A DNA stretch of 14,818 nucleotides. Source: CAZFGN01 sp964518695. GTDB lineage: Bacteria > Patescibacteriota > Minisyncoccia > UBA6257 > Colwellbacteraceae. Below, piece by piece: positions 1 through 6,400 of this stretch. The translations under genes were made by a program, and so were the position numbers. The stretch lies in contig CAZFGN010000012.1 in assembly GCA_964518695.1 (NCBI GenBank), positions 1 to 14,818 on the forward strand, read 5' to 3'. Every line of letters starts with the position of its first letter. Within the stretch, counting starts at the first letter, position 1. Below the pieces are notes generated by a model. The model searched no databases, was not told the DNA's origin, and saw nothing but the letters and a program-made list of their open reading frames with translations.

Positions 1-958
1 CATTGTCGTACCACGAAAGGACTTTCACTAGGTCGCCGTCTATGACCTTGGTGAATTTTAAATCCACTATGGCTCCGTAAGGCGCGCCGATGATGTCGGA
101 AGAAACTATCTGGTCTTCGGTGACCGCTAAGATTCCCTGCCAGCGTGGCTCGGCGGCTGCCTTTTTGAAAATGTCGTTTATTTCTTCGACTGTCGTGGCT
201 CGCTTCGCGATAAATGTAATGTCGGCGATGGAGCCGGTTACAACGGGAACCCTGAAAGAAAGCCCGTCGAATTTTCCCGATAGTTCTTTAATGGCACGGG
301 TTACAGCCGTAGCGGCGCCGGTTGTCGAAGGCACTATGTTTTGAGCAGCCGCCCTGCCTCTCCGAAAATCATTGCCCTTAGTCGGCCCGTCAACAATGCT
401 CTGGGTCGCGGTATATCCGTGAACGGTGCTTAACACCGCTTTCATGATTCCCGGATTTTCCGACATTATTTGAATCACCGGAGAGGCGGCATTGGTTGTG
501 CAAGAGCCGTTTGAAGTCAAAACCACTCCCTTGGCTTCTTCGTCATTTACCCCCACCAAAACAGTTTTTCCTTCCGCGCCATCGGCATCACTTGCGGGGG
601 CCGTTATCACAACCCTCTTCGCGCCGGAAGCAATATGAACTTTTGCTTTCTCGTAAGACTCAAAAACTCCGGTTGATTCAACCACGACATCAATCCCCAA
701 ATTTTTCCACGGAAGTTTTGTCGGGTCTTTCTCTTGGAGAAAAGCAATCCTCTTGCCATCAACAACAAGATTACTATCATCAACTTTTACTTCCTTGCCA
801 TAACCCCTGTAAACAGAATCGTACTTCAAAAGATAAGCAAGGTTATCAATGTTCCCTAAATCGTTAATCGCCACTATCTCAAAGTTGGCATTACCAAAGG
901 ATTGTCTAAAAAACAGGCGCCCAATTCTCCCGAAACCGTTGATAGCTATTTTGGTCAT
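1..958 (-). CDS. gap: Glyceraldehyde-3-phosphate dehydrogenase (3' end cut by window edge)
   Basis: Phosphorylating GAPDH of glycolysis/gluconeogenesis, cytosolic: glyceraldehyde-3-P + NAD(P)+ + Pi to 1,3-bisphosphoglycerate. I translated the minus strand from the ATG at 958-956 and read 319 codons without a stop; the gene continues past position 1. The Rossmann N-terminus (INGFGRIGR, residues 6-14), the catalytic block SCTTN with Cys153, the base His180 in TVHGYT, DGPTKG (190-195), GRAAAQNIVPSTTGAA (201-216) and the C-terminal SWYDN are all present. Asp33 in AINDLG matches the residue that favours NAD. Family length is about 335, so only about 15 residues are missing. The second, non-catalytic Cys usual at SCTTNC is Ala here. 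It lies 18 bp after the MFS gene on the same strand and is probably cotranscribed. No Shine-Dalgarno is seen. Family assignment is very secure. Confidence 0.97.
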   Translation of the reverse strand, partial: MTKIAINGFGRIGRLFFRQSFGNANFEIVAINDLGNIDNLAYLLKYDSVYRGYGKEVKVDDSNLVVDGKRIAFLQEKDPTKLPWKNLGIDVVVESTGVFESYEKAKVHIASGAKRVVITAPASDADGAEGKTVLVGVNDEEAKGVVLTSNGSCTTNAASPVIQIMSENPGIMKAVLSTVHGYTATQSIVDGPTKGNDFRRGRAAAQNIVPSTTGAATAVTRAIKELSGKFDGLSFRVPVVTGSIADITFIAKRATTVEEINDIFKKAAAEPRWQGILAVTEDQIVSSDIIGAPYGAIVDLKFTKVIDGDLVKVLSWYDN

Positions 959-976
959 ATTAAGTTGATTATACAG

Positions 977-2179
977 TTATTTTCTGAAAGCGAAAACCAG
1001 AAAAACACACAAGCCTATCAAAGATAAGACAGCTCCGTAGATAAACGCCGCGGCGGGACCGTAAAAAGTCCACAAGGCGCCGCCAATAAGTCCCGAGAGC
1101 AAAGACGATAATCCCACGGCGGCATTTAACATCCCCTCGCCGGTAGCTAAAAGATTTCTATCAATGAGGCGGGCGGCTAAAGCGCGTTCGACTCCGTCGG
1201 TGGCACCGCTATAAATACCAAAGACAATAAAAAAGAAAAGTACCGCCCCGAAACTTGTGGAGTATGCTAAACCTAAATAAGCGATAACGGCTAGGGCAAA
1301 TCCTATCGAAATTGTAACCCGCTTGCCAACACTGTCGGCGAATTTGCCCAAAGGAATGGCCGTTAGCACAAAAGTTATGCTGTAGGCGAAATAAACGAGG
1401 GGGATGTTGGCCAAAGAAGATACTCCTTTAATCAATTGAATGCTAACAGGGTAGAGAAGCATAAGAGTTATGGGAAGAGTTCCTAGTCCGAAGATAAATA
1501 TGGCGGCGAGATAAAAAGCGAAATGTTTATTTTCTTCGAGCAATCTGAAATTCAATTCAGGCACTTTCACTCCGAGAGCCGGTTTTTTGTCTTCCACGAA
1601 AAAGAAAGATAAAAGTGATAAAAGGCCTATAAAGAAAGCAACTATAAAGAGCGCTTGGTAATTGTAATAAAAGGCCGGAAGTAAAATAAAAGCCGCCAAG
1701 GGTCCCATCGTTCCACCTAGGGCATCCATGGCACGGTGATAACCAAAAGACTTCCCCAATTCAGGCTCGGAAACCGACTCGGCGAGAAGCGCATCGCGTG
1801 GGGCATCGCGAATTCCTTTGCCAACTCTATCAATCACCCTCAAAGTGAATACGTGCGAAAGTGAAGTTGCTAGAGCTAAAAAAGGTCTAGAAGCAACTGA
1901 AATTATATAACCTAATATAGCCAACCTTTTTCGCTCACGCGTTTTATCAGAAACCCACCCGGAAATTATTTTGAGGAAGCTCGCGATGGCATCGGCTACA
2001 CCTTCAATCGTGCCTATCGCTAATGGAGGTAAGCCTAGGATGACACCCAAGAAAACCGGCATTACCGATTGGATCATTTCATTTGAGAAATCGTTAAATA
2101 AGCTGACCAGTCCCAGAAAAAAAGCATTTCTCTCTAGGCCGAATATTTTTACTCTGTTTTTTATGGTTTTCTTTTCCAT
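977..2179 (-). CDS. MFS transporter, 12-TM type
   Basis: Major facilitator superfamily membrane transporter of 400 residues, the usual size for a 12-helix MFS protein. The TM1 signature FNDFSNEMI (residues 28-36) recalls the FTDxSSEMI subgroup. Motif A appears in the loop between helices 2 and 3 (GWVSDKTRERKR, 74-85) and again in the second half (GKFADSVGKR, 278-287), as expected for two six-helix repeats. A conserved charged block RVIDRVGKGIRDAPRDAL (114-131) and GYHRAMDALGG (146-156) are typical of this subgroup. A hydrophilic central loop falls near residues 195-220. Substrate cannot be read from sequence. It sits 14 bp after the DUF192 gene and 18 bp before gap, so it is likely within one transcript. 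Start chosen at the first Met (MEKKTIKNR); there is no Shine-Dalgarno. Confidence 0.9.
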   Translation of the reverse strand: MEKKTIKNRVKIFGLERNAFFLGLVSLFNDFSNEMIQSVMPVFLGVILGLPPLAIGTIEGVADAIASFLKIISGWVSDKTRERKRLAILGYIISVASRPFLALATSLSHVFTLRVIDRVGKGIRDAPRDALLAESVSEPELGKSFGYHRAMDALGGTMGPLAAFILLPAFYYNYQALFIVAFFIGLLSLLSFFFVEDKKPALGVKVPELNFRLLEENKHFAFYLAAIFIFGLGTLPITLMLLYPVSIQLIKGVSSLANIPLVYFAYSITFVLTAIPLGKFADSVGKRVTISIGFALAVIAYLGLAYSTSFGAVLFFFIVFGIYSGATDGVERALAARLIDRNLLATGEGMLNAAVGLSSLLSGLIGGALWTFYGPAAAFIYGAVLSLIGLCVFLVFAFRK

Positions 2180-2193
2180 GTAGGTTAATTTAC

Positions 2194-2640
2194 TTATTTC
2201 AATATGAACGGAGCGCCCTCGGTGATGTCGAACTTTCTAGATAAGCCAGCGTTAATTTCCAAAACCTTATCGGCTGATACTGGGGGTGTGAAGATGTTAG
2301 GGTAAGATCCGGGATTTACTGTGGGCAAAACATAGACAACTTTATCACCATTTATCCAAATAATGTCTATGGGAAATTTCATGTCTTTCATCCAGAAGCC
2401 GTAGGTGTCAAGCTTATCAAACAAGAATAGCATTCCTTTATCTTCATCTAAACTGTTGCGACCGGAGAGTCCCCGTATATATTTTTCCCGCGTGTCGGCA
2501 ATCTCGACTAGAAATTCTTTCCCTCCCAAAATAATTTTGGGAATGTGGTTCCCGCTCGAATCACTACTATAGTTATAAACTACAGTAAGAACAATTCCAA
2601 AAACTATAAGAAATACAAAAAAACTTGGTTTTCTAAACAT
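2194..2640 (-). CDS. DUF192 family protein, N-terminally membrane anchored
   Basis: A 148-residue member of the DUF192 (COG1430) family, whose biochemical role is not established. Residues 6-22 form one hydrophobic helix, either a signal anchor or an uncleaved signal peptide; no lipobox is visible. The rest would therefore lie outside the membrane. The DUF192 landmarks are in order: RGLSGRNSL (56-64), DKGMLFLF (67-74), the GFWMKDMKFPIDIIWI core (81-96), and the C-terminal VLEINAG (126-132) followed by GAPFIL. The ATG overlaps the last 8 bp of the upstream methyltransferase gene, and it has the only clear AGGAGG among the starts in this window. This suggests translation partly independent of, or coupled to, the upstream gene. 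Confidence 0.88.
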   Translation of the reverse strand: MFRKPSFFVFLIVFGIVLTVVYNYSSDSSGNHIPKIILGGKEFLVEIADTREKYIRGLSGRNSLDEDKGMLFLFDKLDTYGFWMKDMKFPIDIIWINGDKVVYVLPTVNPGSYPNIFTPPVSADKVLEINAGLSRKFDITEGAPFILK

Positions 2641-3145
2641 GTATCTTCAAACCTCCTCTGTAACCAAAAGTTAAATGATAGGCTACAATACCGAAAGCAA
2701 CCGAAACATTTAGCGACTCTTTCTTGCCTAACATGGGGATTTCTAAAATTTTGTCCGCACTCTTTAAGATTGAAGGCGGCAACCCCGCAATTTCACTGCC
2801 TAATATGAGGCAGAATTTCCCTCCAGAGGAGGATCCGCTTCTTACGGAAGAATATAGTTTGTAATACGGTATTGATTTTTTATCTTGTTCAACGGCAAAA
2901 ATTTTATAGCCTTCTTTTCTAAGACGGTTTATTAAGCTGTTTGTTCCAGAGACTTTTTCCGAAGGCACATATTTTTCAGCTCCCAAAGAAACTTTGGTTA
3001 ATTGTTCCCGCGGCTTCCCGAATTCATCAATTGGCTTGGGTGTAATACCACAAAGATAGATTTTCTCCGCGCCCACGGCATCGGCAGTTCTAAAAATTGA
3101 CCCTACATTATATAGGCTGCGAATATTGTGAAGGATTACAATCAT
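2633..3145 (-). CDS. SpoU/TrmH-family RNA 2'-O-methyltransferase (small)
   Basis: SPOUT-class S-adenosylmethionine-dependent methyltransferase of 170 residues, comprising only the catalytic domain with no N-terminal RNA-binding extension. Motif 1 is NVGSIFRTADAVGA (residues 13-26) with the catalytic Arg19. Motif 2 is LILGSEIAGLP (113-123). Motif 3 is IPMLGKKESLNVSVAFG (136-152). Motifs 2 and 3 make the trefoil knot that binds SAM. The usual target class is a ribose 2'-O in tRNA or rRNA; the particular nucleotide cannot be told, so no symbol is given. It is first in the minus-strand cluster, divergent from valS with 39 bp between start codons, and overlaps the next gene by 8 bp. Confidence 0.92.
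   Translation of the reverse strand: MIVILHNIRSLYNVGSIFRTADAVGAEKIYLCGITPKPIDEFGKPREQLTKVSLGAEKYVPSEKVSGTNSLINRLRKEGYKIFAVEQDKKSIPYYKLYSSVRSGSSSGGKFCLILGSEIAGLPPSILKSADKILEIPMLGKKESLNVSVAFGIVAYHLTFGYRGGLKIHV
2652..2657 (-). promoter_or_regulatory. Shine-Dalgarno for the DUF192 gene
   Basis: AGGAGG on the minus strand, lying inside the last codons of the SpoU/TrmH gene, 11 nt before the ATG at 2640. The spacing is slightly long. It is notable because the other gene starts here lack such a site, and it suggests the 16S anti-Shine-Dalgarno is functional in this organism. Confidence 0.6.
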
Positions 3146-3184
3146 GTTGCTTCAAAACTTATCAATATAGTAACATAGACTTAC
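3146..3184. promoter_or_regulatory. Divergent promoter region between SpoU/TrmH gene and valS
   Basis: These 39 AT-rich bases must hold the start signals for both directions, unless promoters reach into the coding regions. On the plus strand TTGCTT (3147-3152) and TAACAT (3171-3176), 18 bp apart, resemble a weak -35/-10 pair that would give an almost leaderless valS mRNA. On the minus strand a TATATT-like -10 lies in the middle. These are matches by eye only. Confidence 0.35.
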
Positions 3185-5356
3185 ATGGACACGCGTTTCG
3201 ACTCACAGAATACAGAAAAAAGGATTTATGAAAAGTGGGAAAAATCGGGCTTTTTCAACCCGGATATCTGCGTTAAAAAGGGCATTACTAAAAAATCTGC
3301 TAAGGCTTTTTCTATAGTTTTACCTCCGCCGAACGTGACCGGAACTTTGCATATGGGACATGCCGCCATGCTAGTTATTGAGGATATAATGGTTCGCTAC
3401 GCTCGGATGAAGGGCTTAAAGACACTCTGGCTACCCGGCACAGATTCGGCGGCTATTGCCACGCAAGCGAAGGTTGAAAGTGGGATATATAAGAAGGAAG
3501 AGAAGACGCGCTATGATCTCGGACGGGAAGAACTCTTAAAACGCATTAATATTTTTACCGAGGAAAGTAAGAGTACTATCGTTAATCAATTAAAACGTAT
3601 GGGATCGTCTTTGGACTGGAGCCGTTATGCTTATACCTTGGACGAAAAACGTTATCGAGCGGTCATGGAAACATTCGTGAGGATGTATAAAGCGGGGCTA
3701 ATTTACCGAGGCGCTCGCATAGTAAATTGGGATCCAAAATTACAAACTACCGTGTCCGACGATGAAGTGGAATGGATAGAGGAAAAATCTCAATTTTATT
3801 ATTTGAAATATGGCCCGTTTGTAATTGGGACGGCCAGGCCCGAAACGAAATTCGGAGACAAATACGTTGTCATGCATCCCGCCGACAAACGTTACCAAAA
3901 GTACAAGCATGGAGAAAAAATTGATTTGGAGTGGATTAATGGTCCGGTAATCGCCACGGTTATCAAAGATAAATCTATAGATATGGATTTTGGTACGGGA
4001 GTAATGACTGTCACCCCTTGGCACGACAACGCCGATTTCGAAATTGCCCAAAGACATGAATTAGATAAGGAACAGATAATTGACTATAAAGGCAGGCTCT
4101 TACCTATTGCTGGCGAGTTTGCCGGTTTACATATCAAAAAAGCTAGGCCGCTTATAGTTGAAAAGTTGAAATCTAAGGGAATGTTAGGAAAAGTTGACGA
4201 AAACTATATGCACCGAGTTGCCGTGAATAGTCGAGGTGGCGGCATAATAGAACCGCAAATCAAGGAACAATGGTTTGTTGATGTTAATAAAAAATTTGAG
4301 ATAAAGAACTCGAAAATCAAAGGTATAAAATCCCACGCTAGAATATCTCTAAAGGATTTAATGCAACAAGTTATAAAATCCAAACAGATAAAAATATTGC
4401 CGTCCAGATTTGAAAAGATTTATTTCCACTGGATAAATAACTTGCGAGATTGGTGTATTAGCCGCCAAATATGGTTCGGCCACAGAATACCTGTCTGGTA
4501 CAAAGGTAACGAGATTTATTGTGGAGTAAAAGCGCCAGAAGGAGAGGGTTGGAAACAAGACGAAGATGTTTTGGATACCTGGTTCTCTTCTGGATTATGG
4601 ACGTTCTCTACTCTGGGATGGCCAGAAAAAACCGCGGATCTAAAGACTTTCCATCCGACAAACGTGATTGAAACTGGTTACGATATTCTTTTCCCTTGGG
4701 TAGCCCGCATGATCCTTATGAGCGGATTTCTTTTGGGGGAGACTCCTTTTGAAACAGTTTATCTCCACGGACTGGTACGAGATGGGCAAGGAAGAAAGAT
4801 GAGTAAGTCTTTGGGCAACATAATCGACCCGCTTAGCATGATAGAAAAATATGGTGCTGACGCAACTAGATTATCTTTGATTGTTGGCACGGGACCCGGG
4901 AATGATATGAAACTATCCGAGGATAAGGTAAGAGGATACAGAAATTTCACTACTAAAGTATGGAACGCTTCAAGGTTTGTGATTATAAACTATCGACCCT
5001 TTAAGACTAAAGCTAAATTAACCGCCGGAGACAAGAAATATCTTAAAGAATTAGCCGATACCAAAAAAATAGTTGAAAAATATATAGAAAAGTTTGATTT
5101 CAATAGAGCTGGCGAGACTATATATCACTATTTCTGGCATACTTTTGCCGACAAAATTATCGAAGAAGCAAAGCCTAGATTAAATAGCGAAAACCGTACT
5201 GATAGAGAATCTGCCCAAGAAATGCTTGTAACCATACTTAGAGGGTCTCTCACGATACTTCATCCTTTCGTTCCTTTTGTCACGGAAGAAGTATGGGGTT
5301 TACTACCTAATCTTACGAGAAAGAAATCTAAAATGCTTCTTACTGAAAAATGGTAA
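3185..5356 (+). CDS. valS: Valyl-tRNA synthetase, short form
   Basis: Class I aminoacyl-tRNA synthetase charging tRNA-Val, cytosolic. Residues 46-59 carry LPPPNVTGTLHMGH (HIGH motif HMGH at 56-59); the KMSKS motif is at 538-542. The CP1 editing domain spans about 200-345, with GTARPETKFGD (215-225) and DFGTGVMTVTPWHDNADFE (268-286). The anticodon-binding helical domain runs from about 585 to the end (KVWNASRF, HPFVPFVTEEVW). At 723 residues it is shorter than the usual 850-950: it ends at LLTEKW, with no C-terminal coiled-coil arm. The two Cys of the usual zinc site after YMHRV are absent (VNSRGGG, 347-353), and the later zinc knuckle is reduced to one Cys (YCGVKAPEG). The Lys normally preceding TPAHD in the editing site is Thr275. 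It overlaps the next gene by 7 bp (ATGGTAA). Identity is secure. Confidence 0.95.
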   Translation: MDTRFDSQNTEKRIYEKWEKSGFFNPDICVKKGITKKSAKAFSIVLPPPNVTGTLHMGHAAMLVIEDIMVRYARMKGLKTLWLPGTDSAAIATQAKVESGIYKKEEKTRYDLGREELLKRINIFTEESKSTIVNQLKRMGSSLDWSRYAYTLDEKRYRAVMETFVRMYKAGLIYRGARIVNWDPKLQTTVSDDEVEWIEEKSQFYYLKYGPFVIGTARPETKFGDKYVVMHPADKRYQKYKHGEKIDLEWINGPVIATVIKDKSIDMDFGTGVMTVTPWHDNADFEIAQRHELDKEQIIDYKGRLLPIAGEFAGLHIKKARPLIVEKLKSKGMLGKVDENYMHRVAVNSRGGGIIEPQIKEQWFVDVNKKFEIKNSKIKGIKSHARISLKDLMQQVIKSKQIKILPSRFEKIYFHWINNLRDWCISRQIWFGHRIPVWYKGNEIYCGVKAPEGEGWKQDEDVLDTWFSSGLWTFSTLGWPEKTADLKTFHPTNVIETGYDILFPWVARMILMSGFLLGETPFETVYLHGLVRDGQGRKMSKSLGNIIDPLSMIEKYGADATRLSLIVGTGPGNDMKLSEDKVRGYRNFTTKVWNASRFVIINYRPFKTKAKLTAGDKKYLKELADTKKIVEKYIEKFDFNRAGETIYHYFWHTFADKIIEEAKPRLNSENRTDRESAQEMLVTILRGSLTILHPFVPFVTEEVWGLLPNLTRKKSKMLLTEKW

Positions 5357-6015
5357 CAAACGACTATCTTCTATCCGCTGGTCTGGGCTTCTTGCCAGCG
5401 ATAGTTTGGCTTATGTTCTTCCTTCTTGAAGATCGAGCGCATCCGGAACCCAAAAAAGTGGTGGTGAGAATTTTCCTCGTAGGCATAGTTTCGGCCCTTG
5501 TCGCCGCGGCCATCCAACTAGTTTTTCGGGATACGCTCTTTACGAAACTTGATATCAAAGAAACCGATGGAATCTCGTTTATAATACTTTCTTTCATAGA
5601 AGAATTAGTTAAATTCGCGGCCGTTTACTTAGCTTTGAGAAAGAGTAAATACCTCGATGAACCGCTTGATGCCATGATTTATATGATTACCGGCGCTCTT
5701 GGTTTCGCTGCTATCGAAAATACTCTTTTTCTGCTTAAAGGAGGCTCGGAGGTCATTCTTGAAACAATAGTTCTAAGAGCAGTGGGCGCTACTCTGCTTC
5801 ACGCGTTGGCTTCAGGGTTCGTTGGTTTCTACTGGGCTAAGAAACGAACCTTAATCGGTTTAATTATAGCCGTGTTGCTCCATGCCAGTTTTAATTATGT
5901 TATTCTTAAGTTTAGTATTGCTCCAATCTATGCTACAGCTATCTTGATCATCGCTTCCTTTTTTCTTTTCTACGACTTTGATATAATAAAAGAAAATGGA
6001 CAAAGACAAGGCTAA
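5350..6015 (+). CDS. PrsW-family intramembrane metalloprotease
   Basis: A 221-residue polytopic membrane protein of the PrsW/CPBP-related putative protease family. In Bacillus subtilis, PrsW makes the first cut in the anti-sigma factor RsiW; the substrate here is unknown. Visible features are several hydrophobic helices (about 7-26, 38-57, 75-96, 108-128, 140-160, 168-185, 192-208), the EExxK motif (Glu84, Glu85, Lys88), DAMIYMITGALGFAAIEN (107-124, with Glu123 and Asn124), His151 in LLHALASGFVGF, and His178 in LLHASFNY. These are the conserved polar residues expected to hold the metal site. The start ATG overlaps the valS stop by 7 bp and the 3' end overlaps the Hsp20 gene by 20 bp, so the three are tightly coupled. 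No sigma/anti-sigma pair is visible in the window. Confidence 0.88.
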   Translation: MVTNDYLLSAGLGFLPAIVWLMFFLLEDRAHPEPKKVVVRIFLVGIVSALVAAAIQLVFRDTLFTKLDIKETDGISFIILSFIEELVKFAAVYLALRKSKYLDEPLDAMIYMITGALGFAAIENTLFLLKGGSEVILETIVLRAVGATLLHALASGFVGFYWAKKRTLIGLIIAVLLHASFNYVILKFSIAPIYATAILIIASFFLFYDFDIIKENGQRQG

Positions 6016-6379
6016 GGAAAAAGAGACTGCGAATATAAATGAGGAGGGCGAAGGACAGTTGACTGTCGATGTATATCAAACGCCTGACGATATTATTGTT
6101 GAATCAACTATCGCTGGTGTTGATCCGGAGAACATAGATATTGACGTAACAAGTGAGTCTGTCACTATCCACGGAGAAAGACGCCGCGAAGAGAAAATTG
6201 ATGAAGCCGATTACTTCTATCAAGAATGTTTCTGGGGAAAATTTTCCCGTTCAATCATTCTGCCGCAAGAGGTAGACCCCGATAAAGCTCATTCCAGCAT
6301 TAAAAACGGCATCTTAACTATTCACCTCCCTAAAATCCATCGTAACAAGAGCCGCAAACTTAAAGTCAAAACGGAATAA
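5996..6379 (+). CDS. Small heat-shock protein, Hsp20/alpha-crystallin family
   Basis: ATP-independent holdase chaperone of 127 residues, cytosolic and normally oligomeric. The alpha-crystallin domain runs from about residue 21 (QLTVDVYQTPDDIIVESTIAG) to about 113, with a WGKFSRSIILP strand, and ends in the signature NGILTIHLPK. The N-terminal arm is short and charged. The tail RKLKVKTE has an L-x-V that could act as the IxI oligomerisation motif. The start lies inside the 3' end of the PrsW gene (20-bp overlap), so it is translated from the same mRNA. It ends 21 bp before the convergent histidine-kinase stop codon; I see no clear terminator hairpin in that gap. Confidence 0.93.
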   Translation: MDKDKAKEKETANINEEGEGQLTVDVYQTPDDIIVESTIAGVDPENIDIDVTSESVTIHGERRREEKIDEADYFYQECFWGKFSRSIILPQEVDPDKAHSSIKNGILTIHLPKIHRNKSRKLKVKTE

Positions 6380-6400
6380 TCTCTATTGATTGTTTTATTG

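Noticed and set aside
90..344. 84-codon plus-strand open frame
   Set aside because: Antisense shadow of the well-conserved GAPDH gene on the minus strand; its protein shows no recognisable motif. The same applies to the frame at 496-867.
6380..6400. Possible bidirectional terminator between hsp20 and the kinase gene
   Set aside because: The 21-bp convergent gap is AT-rich but I find no convincing inverted repeat.
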